Shown: positions 1 through 11,086, counted from the first letter of the stretch. The stretch: 64,000 nucleotides of DNA from Mytilus trossulus (GCF_036588685.1 NC_086380.1:34610692-34674691); one strand, 5' to 3'. The notes: generated by a model from the letters alone, not told the origin. Made by a program: numbers and translations.

Positions 1-19
1 TTTGATTGTTTGAACTTAC

Positions 20-202
20 CTTCACAATATAGACATTTGTTAGTCGGAGTAACTAATGGTAGTTCACATGCCGCTGGCGGACAATTAAATTCCTTACAAT
101 ACTCATATCCATTTTCTTTTAAACAAAACCGGTCACCATTTAATTGCTCAGGTTTGATTTCCCCAACTCTATACTTAATACAGTCTCCATATTTTTCACT
201 TC
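20..202 (-). CDS. Copy C coding exon 2 (cysteine-rich module)
   Basis: 183 nt, the same length as exon 2 of copy B. The acceptor reads CTTTAG before GAAGTG and the donor reads GAAG then GTAAGT, close to the left edge of the window. It is phase 1 at both ends. Confidence 0.87.
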
Positions 203-3200
203 CTAAAGAAATACATTCTAAATTAATTCATGTAAAGCTACAATAGAAATATAAAATTTATAAAAACACGTATTAATAACCATTTCAGAAACACATTAAT
301 ATACGATATGGTATCTGTTTCGTTCTGTATTTCTATATCTTGTGATGAAATTACTTGTGATGAAATGTGCAATGATATTAACAACTGTCGTCAAGCAATT
401 GACGTTAAGATGATAAATTCAAGACTTTATTTACTCATATCAAGAAAAAAACATAAGGAAATTGCTATTCAAATTAGATTGTTTCTATGCAATGCGCATA
501 CTAGTATTAAGATTTAATCTTGAAAAGTAATGTTCATTACATTGTGAAATTATCAAATAAAAAGAAGGAAAATACAGAATGGGTTTATTCTAAGTCTACG
601 GTAAACCAACAACGGTACAACAACTAAAAACCGTCTTAAAGACTACAAAACAAATTGAACATTTAAGCAACACAAACCCTCTCTAAGAAAACAATTTAAG
701 ATGTATAAATATGTGTTACGACGGTTGCTGTATAAAATCTGCTCGAAAATATTGTGATATTAAAAATTAAAAAAGCATTAGTACCTGAGAGCATTTCTTT
801 AATGCTACTATTATCCATAATTGTTCACTGTGCTTGAAACATGATAGCAAAACAGTAATAAAAATACCAGGGTTATAAATGTTAACGCCATACATGAGTT
901 TTCAAATAGATCATGTAGATAGCAATAAAAAGTAAAAATAACAAAAATATATAACTTCGAGGAAAATACAAATCAGGAAATCTTTAATCAAATGACAATA
1001 TCAAGTATTTGGTGTTTTTTTTTAGGTCAAAAGTATCTTTTATTATTAATTGAATTTTCTGACCGAGTAGGGGGAGACGCAAAAATGTCTTAAATTTTGT
1101 TTGTTTAAACCGTGTTTTTTTTTTAGGATAACGAATAGTGTAAGTTGCAATGGTTTTATTTCCAAATATTTTGAAAATTACAAACACATGAAACACATCA
1201 TTTCCTATCATGATTTCCTTGATTGAGGGTTTCTGCTCACACGGAAGCTATTAAACCAAGAGTTCCAAATGGTTAAGTTGAAATCATCCCTTCGTGAATT
1301 TTAAGGACGTCATCACGAGTTGATTGACCGTTATGGAATAACTGTTTCACGAATGATAACGGATATGTTCCTTATGTCGTAACTACAATCCCCTTTCCCT
1401 TTCATGAATGTGACCTACCGAATAAGACTATTTACCGGATTTGTTATCACATAAGGTAGCAATACACAGTTAGAAGTTTAGTTTTGCATTATGGCCCCTG
1501 TGAATTTTTTAAATATGAAAGTTTTTGTACAATAAAATTGATTTTTAGATAATTGAAGAATAATATAGCCTTCTATTTGGGTTTATATGAACATTTAGAT
1601 TGATTTTAACATGTTTTATAGGCCATTTCTATGATTGACAGTCCGTATATTCCTATCCGTACCGTTCATAGGTCCATAAATTATTGTAGTGTTTATCAAT
1701 AAAGATTTTGCGCTCGATCTTTTCAATTCAATTTTATGGAAAAACGAGCAGGAAAGCATATGATTTTTTTTTACCACTTGATAGCTATAATTCTATGGAT
1801 TCAGGAAATGTATCACGGTAATTCATGGAAATTTTCTGTTAAAACCAAATTTAGGAGACTTTTGTGACATGTTCACCCCCCCCCCCCCCCTTTTTTGCTA
1901 TATTTTGTATCTAAGAAATGCAGATTGTTGCCAGGGTTACACACAAAACGGATTATATTTCACCCTTATGACCATTAGAAATCAAATCTATGGAAGATTT
2001 GCTTTCTGCAAGTATATACATGCATAACGTACATATAAAGCCTTCTTTGTTAGACAGGAGGAGAAAGAGGGTGTTTAAAAATTATGAGTGTCAATTTAAG
2101 TTTTTTTCATAACTTTGTATTGCTACCTAAGGTAGCAAGAAAACTGAGAATGGAAATGGGGAATGTGTCAAAGAGACAACAACCCGACCAGATAAAAAAC
2201 AACAGCAGAAGGTCAGTTAGGAATTTGGTTTCGCATTTTGGCCCCTGTGTATTTTTCAAATAGGAAAGTTATTGTGTAATAAAATTCATTTTAGAGAGCT
2301 GAGTGCTGATTTAGCCTTCAAAGATGGTTTATAAGAGCTTCAATATTATTTTTTACATATTGTATGGGCGGTTTACTGTTTGACAATCCGATCGGCTATT
2401 GGTCCAGAAATTAATGTAATGTTTACAAACATTTTTTTTCTACACGAAGATTTTAACGCAATTTTACCAAAAAATGAGATGAAAGACATATGATTTTCAT
2501 TGGATTTGCTGAAAGATATATGTACACAGTTTCAGAAAAGGTACTACTTCAAGCAATTGAAATTCTACTTTTAGCCAAATTTTGGGGAAATATGTGACAT
2601 CTTCCCCCCCCCCTTTTTGCAATATTTTATATAACAAATAAATGCAGATTGTTGCCATGGATACACCCAAAAGAATTCATATTTTACCATTGTATATACT
2701 AGATATAAAATCTATGGAAGATTTTGATTACATGCATATGCCCATATATGACACAAACAGTAAGCTTGATATTGCAAGAAAGCAATAAAAATGGAAGGTA
2801 AAATTTATAAGGACAAATTTTAATATTTTTTCCTAACTGTTTTTTGCTACCTAAGCAACACGACGGGTGCCACATGTGGAGCAGGATCTGTTTACCCTTC
2901 CGGAGCACCTGAGATCACCCCTAGTTTTTGGTGGGGTTCATGTTGTTTATTCTTTAGTTTTCTATGTTGTGTCATGTGTACTATTGTTTGTCTGTTTGTC
3001 TTTTTCTTTTTTAGCCATGGTGTTGTCAGTTAATTTTAGATTTATGAGGTTGACTGTGCCTTTGGTATTTTTCGTCCCTCTCCTCTTGTGTATATATACA
3101 AAAAAAGATATCAAGGAAAAATTGTTTAAAAAAATACATATTTACCGGAAGCTGGTCCAATTATACTGAACATGAATATTACAGCAAGTACATACATTCT

Positions 3201-3209
3201 TTGTAACAT
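20..3209 (-). CDS. Secreted cysteine-rich VWC-like protein, copy C (3' end outside window)
   Basis: Third paralogue of the cluster, on the minus strand and spliced, so no single long reading frame shows it. Coding exon 1 is 3146-3209 and exon 2 is 20-202; the last exon must lie left of base 1. Exon 1 gives a 21-residue hydrophobic leader (MLQRMYVLAVIF...), a likely signal peptide for secretion. Exon 2 begins GSEKYGDCIKY and has seven cysteines spaced C-x18-C-x8-C-x4-C-x4-C-x10-C-x2-C, the same as copy B. The run ...YC..F.CP...C...C..C resembles the C-terminal half of a VWC module, but the CxC pair is missing. Introns are phase 1 with GT/AG borders, and 64+183 nt keeps the frame. About 39 of 62 exon-2 residues match copy B by eye. 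No in-frame stop is seen, so the gene looks intact as far as visible. Function is unknown. Confidence 0.85.
1215..1450 (+). repeat. Dispersed repeat, inverted partner of 6135-6370
   Basis: The run from ...GAAGCTATTAAACCAAG... to ...CTACCGAATAAGACTATTTACC matches the reverse complement of 6135-6370 with scattered differences. It is noncoding and of unknown class. Confidence 0.6.
1454..2128. mobile_element. TIR-bordered element, unit 1
   Basis: It starts AGGTAGCAATACA and ends TGTATTGCTACCT, a short terminal inverted repeat. It contains a run of about 15 C near 1875. No protein is encoded, so it is probably a non-autonomous DNA element. A diverged second copy follows directly. Confidence 0.55.
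2129..2852. mobile_element. TIR-bordered element, unit 2 (tandem direct copy)
   Basis: It repeats unit 1 in order: the GCATTTTGGCCCCTGTG segment, the C-tract near 2605, the ATGCAGATTGTTGCCA segment, the ATCTATGGAAGATTT segment, and a TTGCTACCT end. Between 2141 and 2215 it carries a piece of another repeat (AATGTGTCAAAGAGACAAC type). Confidence 0.55.
2853..3095 (+). repeat. High-copy interspersed repeat (GTGCCACATGTGGAGCAGG type)
   Basis: Starts at ACGGGTGCCACATGTGG and runs into a T-rich tail. Related pieces lie at 6040-6135 (minus) and 53335-53410 (plus). A 100-codon frame in it is chance. It is recognised as a widespread bivalve repeat from memory; its class is unclear. Confidence 0.6.
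3146..3209 (-). CDS. Copy C coding exon 1 (signal peptide)
   Basis: 64 nt: 21 codons plus one base, ending in a GTAAAT donor identical to that of copy B exon 1. The ATG was chosen because it aligns with the copy B start (ML.RM). The exon continues 5' as about 19 nt of leader to an acceptor (ATATTTCAG) at 3229-3230, so an intron sits in the 5' UTR. Confidence 0.83.
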
Positions 3210-3228
3210 TTTTTTTTATTTTCAGCTT

Positions 3229-4981
3229 CTGAAATATAATGAAGAATTTATCAGGATGCGCACATATTCAAATATTGTAAGGAGTCTGTTCTGTCATGCA
3301 ATAACATACTGACCACTTGAACAAATTTTAAAGAGCAGAGTCACCAATGTGTTTCATGTCGTTTACCTCCACGTCAACAATGTCTTTAGAAAAGCTATCC
3401 CAAGTAACGAAGTCTAGAAGTATACGAAGGTAGGTTCTACATTATTCCAAATAACAAAAAAAAAAGGAAATTATAAATATGCAAATGCAAGGAAACCTAT
3501 ATAGTAAGGAGTCATGTACTTTTGGCATGTCCAACCTGACTGGTTATTGGGAAAAGTCACTCAAATGAAAATGCATGTTGACCGATATTGTGAGGAGTCA
3601 TGAAAGGTATTTTCATAGTCATGCAATGTAATTTTATTGTAATTTCATGTCTCATTAATATTTATTAAAGCTCATGGAGACTATTATAGTAAGGACTCGG
3701 GCACAGTCATGCCACGACTGACTGGGAACTTTTACTGTTATTAGGTTTTTTTTTGTGCTTTTAATGAAATATTCCAATATAGCATTGCCTTAAGTGACAT
3801 TCGAAACTATACGCAGCTTCATTTGAATTCTTTTCCACTGTTGAATAACATTGGTAATTGTCGTCCGAGTAATTCACACATATCTATAACTAGGAGTCCC
3901 GACATCAAAAATGTCTAAACATATTCAGACATACAAATACAGTTGAGTACATGGCAAACTTATGAATTTTAGATAAGCCCCTTGGTATACCACTTTTTCT
4001 TTTGTGCCAATTCAATATTCACATACGCAAACATGCATGTAATATCATATTTATGAGTGCAATAATATTAATGTTCTATTTACTGACAGGCAATTTTCTT
4101 ATTGCAAAAATGTGTAAACTGCAAAGTGTCGACATAAGTAAAATGACAAAATTTACGTTTAACAACAACAACACAAAAATGTATATATTTAAATTAAAAA
4201 TCTTCTTTAAAAGTTATAGAATTTATTTTAGACGATTCGTTATCATAAATTTTATCGAAGTAATTAACATCCATGTTTCCATAAACACATTAGCCAGCTA
4301 GTCAGTAGAACACATTTCATTTTAGTGTTCTATACATTACATTTGATTTGGGTGATTTCGAAAGGTCAATAGATCATGAAATGTTTACATTATTTTATAG
4401 AATATCATAACATATCTATAAAGGTCGTTCTAAACAAATTTCATACAAGGATTTTAAAACATACATTTTGCATTACTCTTTGCGAGATTAGATATCCTGG
4501 AAATTAACAAACTACAATGTGTTTATGTTAATAAACTACAATATTTATGCGAAAGTAAATCAAGAAATTCCGTTACCTGTCAGTTTTTAATATTATAATT
4601 TATATGTTTTAGATATGTTGAAAAAAAAAAATTCAAAATAATTTTTAGAAGGTTCGCTACTTTGTTTCAGATGATAGTTACATGAATAAAGGATCTAAAA
4701 AAGCAGAAAAAATAAAATGTGTGCGTGTGCTTGTTTTTCGAGATAAAACCCATTCAACTTTGACGGAAATAGATTTTCTATACATTTTTTATATAACTTA
4801 AAACATTGACCCCTTTTTTTCAAAAAACATTTAAAATTAACAAGGACTTTACAAGATTTTGCTTTTCAAACAATATGTAAAAAAGTATATCCTATTGACT
4901 CTACATGGATATGCGAATGTCTGACAAAAGTCATAATCAAGAGAAGCAAATGTCCGTAATAAGAAAGAAAACACAACTTAC
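3229..4981 (-). other. 5'-UTR intron of copy C
   Basis: Runs from the donor after 4982 (GTAAGT on the minus strand) to the acceptor at 3229-3230. No coding exons or clear repeats were recognised in this AT-rich stretch. Confidence 0.6.
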
Positions 4982-5003
4982 CTTGTACAAATTGTATTGT
5001 TTA
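4982..5003 (-). other. Copy C noncoding first exon
   Basis: The leader ends TTTGTACAAG before GTAAGTTGTGTTTTC. Copy A has TTTGTTAAAG before GTAAGTTCTGTTGTC at the matching place. The 5' limit is inferred from about 30 bases after the TATA box. Confidence 0.65.
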
Positions 5004-5023
5004 ATATTACTACACTAACTTTA

Positions 5024-5033
5024 CTTATTTATA
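5024..5033 (-). promoter_or_regulatory. Copy C TATA box
   Basis: TATAAATAAG on the minus strand, 51 bases before the end of the first exon. The copy A TATA box is 53 bases before its first donor, so position as well as sequence is conserved. Confidence 0.7.
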
Positions 5034-5111
5034 ATATATGTTAAATATAGATCAAGGCTAAGGTAGACATGGTAGATACATAATTTAAAACTAACTAAGA
5101 TTGTTTTTAGT

Positions 5112-5158
5112 CTTAATTAGTGATGTCCGGAACTTTGCCACTACATCCTGTTGACGTT
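5112..5158 (-). promoter_or_regulatory. Shared upstream block, copy C
   Basis: Read on the minus strand it goes ACGTCA, then CAGGATGT, then TTCCGGACATCACTAATTAA. The core CCGGACATC is about 97 bases upstream of the TATA box. Equivalent blocks precede copies A and B. It is a candidate binding site for a common regulator. Confidence 0.6.
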
Positions 5159-6039
5159 TTACTGTTTTCTGCGAATTATAATATTTTTCCTATTAACATG
5201 TTGCAAGATTTATCGCATCTTATATACTTTTCCTGTTTTTGTGCAGAGCATCATCTATCAACAAGGTGCATGTAATTAGCCTGAAATGAAAATAGCTTGG
5301 TGACATACATAGTTTTTTTTTCAATTAACATTAAATATTCATACAACATGAAGTATTGCAATCAAATGAGTTTCTAAAATATATCTAGGAATGTAAGATA
5401 CAATGTATGTCCATAAAGAGTTTACTTTTCGTGCTCTTGAAATTACACCTTTTGAAAATCCCTCTGCTATATTTAAATAAAAAATGTAATGTTATGACTA
5501 CAAATCAACATTTTTTTTTCATTTTCAAATGATACAAAAAACTAAATAGAGTGTTACCGGATTTGTTTGTTTCAGAAGCAATCAATTTATTTTGATTTAA
5601 TAACATCAAAGGTACAAAATAGGCGCAGCTTAGTGATAAAGGTTTGCAATTAAATTCCAATAATTCGCATTCCACAGCACTCAAGAGTCCGCCCCCGTGA
5701 ACTTGAGCAGCAACTAAAATGTTTAACCAAACCAGATCTGTTTTAACGTGCCTGTCCCAAGTCAAGTGCATGTAATTCAGTGGCTGTCGTTTGTTTCTAT
5801 ATTACATATTTGTTTTTCGTTCATTATTGTTTACATAAATTAGGTCGTTAGTTTTCTGCTTTGTATTGTTTTATATTTGTCATTTTGGACCCTCTTTAGC
5901 TGACTAACGGTATAAAAACGGGGAGAAAAAACAGGAGAACATTCAATGTCATAGATCGACAATAATCTTACAACGGCATGGCCTAAAGAAGTACATAAAA
6001 AAGCAAATAATTGCATACAATACGCAACATAGAACAAAA

Positions 6040-6135
6040 AAGACTAGGCAACACAAACCACACCAAAACTGTGGTTGATCTTTGGTATTTCGGAAGATTA
6101 AGCAGATTCTGCTCCAAATGTGGCACCCGTAGTGT
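6040..6135 (-). repeat. Fragment of the GTGCCACATGTGG repeat
   Basis: Reverse-complement partner of 2853-2950 (TGTGGCACCCGTAGTGTTGC here). It abuts the repeat at 6135-6370. Confidence 0.5.
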
Positions 6136-6370
6136 TGCTTATTTTATTATAAACCCGGTAAATATTGTTATTCGGTAAGTCACATTCGTAATAGGGAACG
6201 GGTTTGTAGTAACGACATAAGGAATACATCCGATATCAAAAGTGAAACAGATATTCCATAGCGGTAAAACAACTCTTGATGGCGTCGGTAAAATTTACAA
6301 AGGGATGATTACAACTTCATCATTTGGATTACTTGGTTTAATAGCATCCTTTTGAGAATCAGCCTTCTAT
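6135..6370 (-). repeat. Dispersed repeat, inverted partner of 1215-1450
   Basis: Contains CCCGGTAAATATTGTTATTCGG and TTGGATTACTTGGTTTAATAGC, matching 1215-1450 in the opposite orientation. Confidence 0.6.
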
Positions 6371-7563
6371 CAATAATATGATGAGATGAAATACAAACTC
6401 GGGAATATCGTACCAATTTGAGATATATAATCCGTATGCAATCGATGCTGGAATGTTGCTTCATAGAAATGGAACATTCACAATTAGGAAGCTGTAATCA
6501 TCTCTTTTGTTGTAAAGTTTTCAACCGACCTATATTTTCTAGATGTAAGTCAAGATATGTGGCAGACTTAACTGTATCTGTTGTATCCCCTTTATCTCTA
6601 TTTTGATGGGATAGATGTGTTCAACGTTGTCACCGAATTTTTAATTATTTAGTGGAAGAACATCATCTATATAGCAAAAAGTAAAGTTGAATGATATTGC
6701 TAACTTCTATTCTTTCTTCCTAAGAAGTTCCTGTACAAATTCAGCCTCATAAGACTAATCAAACAAATCAAGCATCTTGATAATGTCACTTTCAGAGCAT
6801 TTTTTTTATTATTGAACGCCGTACGTTGTTGATATCTATTAATTTGGACTCTTGTGAAGAGTTGAAGAGTTGTCTTATATTGGCCCTTTGATATCGTTTG
6901 CTTTTTTTTGTGATATCCATTTCACGTGGCTCGGTACTTAAATATGCCGTCAATTTGTCGTTTGTTTTATCTTTCATTTTAGCTGGTGTGTTTTGTACTT
7001 GGGACTTTTTGTGTTTCTTTGGTATTTTTAAAGATCCCGCCATTATGTTATTGTTCTATTATAATTTTGAAAATACTTTGAACAACAAAACTATTTTACT
7101 CGCGTAATGGTATTAACCATATGTGAATTCTAAAAAAATATTAAGAACTTCTGGTCTTTTTCTAAAATTAGTTCTAACAAACTTTTTTTTCAACTGTATA
7201 CCACCATTCCTCATGTGAAATTACAATTTTGAAAATACTTTGAACGACAAAATTAAATCATTTTATATTTTATTCCTGTGCTATGATGTTTACATTCTGA
7301 CATCAAAACCGCGAATCTACTACAGTTGATGTGAATTTCCATCCTTTATGGGTTTATTTAAATTACATAATATATAAATAAGCAATGAATGTAATTGTTA
7401 AATTTGATAGAGGCTTTTTGTGCTTCTTTGTTAAAAGTTAGGTTGTTTTTTTTTTTTGGGGGGGGGGGGTCTAATTGATATTGTGACACAATGGTACTGC
7501 TGTACCTTTTATTAACAATTTTACCTTTTGTATTTGTTTGGCTTTTTAACTTTTTTGATCTGA

Positions 7564-7607
7564 GCGTCACTGATGAGTCTTATGTAGACGAAACGCGCGT
7601 CTGGCGT
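7564..7607 (+). ncRNA. Hammerhead ribozyme (type I, minimal stem III), unit start
   Basis: Core CTGATGA (7570-7576), stem II GTCT/AGAC closing a TATGT loop, GAAA (7590-7593), then CGCGCGTC with cleavage expected after 7601. Stem I pairs GCGTCA (7564-7569) with TGGCGT (7602-7607), six pairs including wobbles. Stem III is only ACGC/GCGT with no loop, so it may act best as a dimer. Confidence 0.8.
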
Positions 7608-7917
7608 ATTAAATTATAATCCTGGTACCTTTGATAACTGTTTACACCACTGGGTCGATGCCACTGCTGGTGGACGTTTCGTCCCCGAGGGTATCACCAG
7701 CCCAGTAGTCAGCACTTCGGTGTTGACATGAATATCAATTATATGGTCATTTTTATAAATTTTCTGTTTACAAAACTTTGATTTTTCAAAAACTAAGGGT
7801 TTTCTTACGCCCAGGAGTAGATTACTTTAGCCGTATTTGGCACAACTTTTTGGAATTTTGGGTCTTCAATGCTCTTCAACTTTGTATTTGTTTGGCTTTT
7901 TAACTTTTTTGATCTGA

Positions 7918-7961
7918 GCGTCACTGATGAGTCTTATGTAGACGAAACGCGCGTCTGGCGT
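7918..7961 (+). ncRNA. Hammerhead ribozyme, unit end
   Basis: Identical core, stem II and stem I to the copy 354 bases upstream. Cleavage is expected after 7955. Confidence 0.8.
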
Positions 7962-8054
7962 ATTAAATTATAATCCTGGTACCTTTGATAACTGTTTACC
8001 TATTATGTCTGTTTGGAATTTGATGAGACTGAAATAAAGGTGAGAGTTTTAGTA

Positions 8055-8465
8055 CATAGCACTGTGGTATGTATCAAACAAAAAAAACAAAAAAAGTCAC
8101 ACGGACAAAGCAAGTATGAAAGATAATCCAAACAAAACAATGATGACTTGCATGAGTACAGAGCTACGATAAATGGATATCACAAAAAACGACAATACAG
8201 TAAAAGTATTATTAAGACAAATAAGAGAACACTTTAACACCTTTTATAATCGAAATGTCTTTGAGTTCGTTTTTGTTATCAATATAATATAATGTATAAA
8301 CCTGGTTAGCTCCGTTTGTTATTGATTATATTGCTTGAGGTGAAATGTCAGAAATATGAAATATCAATACTAAGATACAGGTATAACGGATTCTCCGCAT
8401 TATTAAAATTCAATAATTATAATTCAAAACTATCCACTATTAATTTTTGACAATCAGTTAAAAAT
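8055..8465 (+). repeat. Segmental duplication, copy 1
   Basis: Matches 9395-9780 in the same orientation: AAAGTCACACGGACA, AAATGGATATCACAAAAAA, GTTCGTTTTTGTTATCAATAT and TTGAGGTGAAATG occur in the same order. Confidence 0.6.
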
Positions 8466-8487
8466 AAACGAGAATTAGATGCGACTC

Positions 8488-8660
8488 TCATACAAGTGAA
8501 AGGTTTAGCTAGCTATAAAACCAGGCTCAATCCACCATTTTCTACATTTGAAAATGACTGCACCAAGTCATGAATATGACAGTAGTTGTCCATTGGTTTG
8601 ATGTGTTTTGTCATTTGATTTTGTCATTTGATTAGGGACTTTTCGTTTTGAATTTAAACC
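8488..8660 (+). repeat. Interspersed repeat (TTTAGCTAGCTATAAAACCAGG type)
   Basis: Shares CACCATTTTCTACAT and GATTAGGGACTTTTCGTTTTGAAT with 12890-13110, and parts with 54785-54870 and 55430-55500. Minus-strand pieces lie at 16430-16570, 50220-50360 and 56400-56560. It is noncoding. Confidence 0.6.
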
Positions 8661-9394
8661 TCTAACTTTTATAACGGTCGCATCAAATTCTTTTATATTG
8701 ACAACAATGCGTGAACAAAACAAACATATATAATAGGTAAACAAATAAAAAATACAGCAGTCCACATTATGTTATAATCTTAATTATATTTGCAAAAATT
8801 AAAGACAAGAATACATAAATTTACCATGGAACAAAGACACAATGACGGGACGAATAAGTACAGATCCACGTAATATATGTATCAAAGAAACATTAAAAGG
8901 GCATATAGACAAAGCACATAGCAAAATTGAAAGACAAGAATACGAGAATATCATAAACAATAATTACAGGATGTGTTAGTACCACAAGTATCTTAATAAC
9001 AATAAAAACAAGCAAATACTTAAATAACCAAGAAGCACAAATTGGCATACATATCTAATTAAAACAACCTCATTCATTTCTTTCTAATTTTTGAATTTTA
9101 TTTATGTATGTTAAATTAACCCATAAACGATTGGATGATTTTAGGCACTGGGACCGAATGGCCAGATCAACATGGCTCTAACTTAGAATCTCGCGTTTGA
9201 CCTCAGAATGTAAACGTCAAACAGGTAGGTATATATAATAATTTTGTCGTTCAAAGTATGAAAAATAGAGCTACGTCACTATGTATAAATGAAGCACAAA
9301 AGAGCATATATAGGCCAATCAATAGCAAATATGAAAGACCAGAATACAAAAATTGTGATAGAACAATAATACAAAATCGAGATGTTTAAGTACA

Positions 9395-9780
9395 GAGCCA
9401 CGGCATACATGTATGTATCAAAAGAAAAACGAAAAGTCACACGGACATAGCAAGTATGAAAGATATATGTACAGAGCTACGTTAAATGGATATCACAAAA
9501 AAAAAACGACAACCCAGTAAAAGTAATATTAATAAAGACAATTAAAAGAAAACTATAACACGTATTTTTAAAGATCAAAATGTCTTGGAGTTCGTTTTTG
9601 TTATCAATATACATGTATAAACCTGTTTAGCCCCTTTTTATTGATTATATTTCTTGAGGTGAAATGCCACACATATGACATCTCAATATTCAGATGCATT
9701 TATAACGGATTTTTCGTCTTACTAAAATTCAAAATTCAAAATTCAAAGTTTTCCACTATTTATCTTTTACAAATTTTCAA
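9395..9780 (+). repeat. Segmental duplication, copy 2
   Basis: Direct partner of 8055-8465. The stretch between them (8820-8960, 9270-9400) repeats shorter pieces (ACATAGCAAA..TGAAAGAC), which suggests an older tandem array. Confidence 0.55.
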
Positions 9781-9989
9781 TTTATCATATAAGAAAACAT
9801 CATGGCTTCATTCCTAGATATCCCGGAAGACACATATGATATATATATATAAATAATATATCTGGCTCAACTCAAATTTTATTACGGCATATATTTGCTT
9901 TATGTCAATATATATGCGAACATTGCATAAGTGAAATTATTGTTGGGAAGTTTTCGCTTTTGACAATAGTCTAAAAAAGAACAATGGTA

Positions 9990-10690
9990 TGATTGTCAAT
10001 GAGACAACCTTTTATTAGAGAACAATTGACATAGAAATTAAAACCAATAGGTCACCGTAGGACTTTCAACAATGAGCCTTGTTCGTATTTCATGACAGTT
10101 CTTATAGTTAGTATCTCAACAAACAATTCAATTATGTGGTTAAATTAAAGCAAACTATTTTATTATAAGACACATTCCTCTGTGTATATACAAAAGAAGA
10201 TGTGGTATGATTGCCAATGAGTCAGCTATCCACAAAAGACCAAAATGACACAGAAATTAACAACTATATGTCACCGCACGGTCTTCAACAATGAGCAAAG
10301 CCCATACCGCGTAGTCAGCTATAAAAGGCCCCGATAAGACAATGTAAAACAATTAATACGAGAAAACTAACGGTCTTATTTTTGTAAAAAAAAAAGAACG
10401 AAAAACAAATATATAACATATAAACAAACGACAACCACTGAATTTACAGTCTCCTGACATGGGACAGGCACATACATAAAAAATGTGGCGGGGTTTAATA
10501 TATTAGCGGGATCCAACCCCCCCCCCCCCCTAACCTGGGACGGTGGTATAATCGTACAACATAAGAACGAACTATAAAAATCAGTTGAAAAAGGCTTAAC
10601 TCATCAGATGGACAAAAATACAAGTGGACGTGGCCGGGTACCTATACATCCCGACATAAAAAGACACAATGAACAGATATATACGCCATA
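9990..10690 (+). repeat. High-copy mussel-type repeat (GATGTGGTATGATTGCCAATGAG type), long copy
   Basis: A short copy at 9990-10080 is followed by a long one from about 10195, running through GGTCACCG..GTCTTCAACAATGAG, CTCCTGACATGGGACAGGC, a C-tract, and ACGTGGCCGGGTACC. The long inverse copy is at 51410-51935. It has no intact frame. The class is unknown; it is very abundant in mussels as far as I recall. Confidence 0.6.
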
Positions 10691-10950
10691 GCTACATGTA
10701 TATATGATTTATTTCGATCATTGAGCTCTATATACACACAAAATTAATCCAAAATACTGAAATGACGTTGACATTGTATATTTCTCAGTAGATGAACTCC
10801 TACCTATATTTTGTAAAGAGTTGGATGTCCTGTAAAATACCAAAAGGTATTAAATATCACTAGGCTATTTATGTTTCAGCTTATGGCATGCATCATAATT
10901 GTTAATTGATATTTAGTGCATAAAGTTTTGCATCGTGTAATATATCACTG

Positions 10951-11000
10951 ACAATTCGCAGAAACTTCGAAAAAACAGGATGTGCCGGACATCACTAAGT
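10951..11000 (+). promoter_or_regulatory. Shared upstream block, copy A
   Basis: AATTCGCAGAAA, then AACAGGATGTGCCGGACATC and ACTAAGT. Copy C has the same elements in the same order. CCGGACATC is about 102 bases upstream of the TATA box. Confidence 0.6.
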
Positions 11001-11086
11001 AGACATTTTAAAGAGACCATCGTTCTTATTGAAAAATGTATCTTAGTTACCCTTGCTACTTACTATATTTTACACATTCCAGACCC

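Larger units (their letters stand above)
203..3145 (-). other. Intron of copy C, filled with repeats
   Basis: A 2.9 kb phase-1 intron. It holds the inverted-repeat family copy at 1215-1450, the duplicated TIR element 1454-2852, and a high-copy interspersed repeat at 2853-3095. Nothing coding is seen in 203-1200. Confidence 0.7.
7527..8000 (+). mobile_element. Retrozyme-like repeat, full unit plus partial copies
   Basis: A noncoding repeat with two hammerhead-ribozyme motifs exactly 354 bases apart (cleavage sites after 7601 and 7955), so 7602-7955 is one complete ribozyme-to-ribozyme unit. Parts of neighbouring units flank it: the TTTGTATTTGTTTGGC lead before the first ribozyme and the TAATCCTGGTACCTTTGAT tail after the second. 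This dimer-like layout is known for animal retrozymes, which are copied through self-cleaved circular RNA. The unit contains the TTTCGTCCCCGAGGGTATCAC segment that recurs at 13795, 54470 and 59400. Confidence 0.75.
5159..10950. other. Intergenic region between divergent copies C and A
   Basis: Holds only repeats: pieces at 6040-6370, a retrozyme dimer at 7527-8000, a segmental duplication at 8055-9780, and high-copy mussel-type repeats at 8488-8660 and 9990-10690. Nothing recognisable was seen in 5200-6030 or 6400-7500 beyond low-complexity runs. Confidence 0.6.

Noticed and set aside
10..246. Plus-strand 78-codon frame at the left edge
   Set aside because: The opposite strand carries a clear paralogous exon (20-202); the plus frame is its shadow.
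2867..3169. 100-codon plus-strand frame rich in hydrophobic residues
   Set aside because: It lies within a high-copy interspersed repeat and runs over the minus-strand exon of copy C. No domain is visible.
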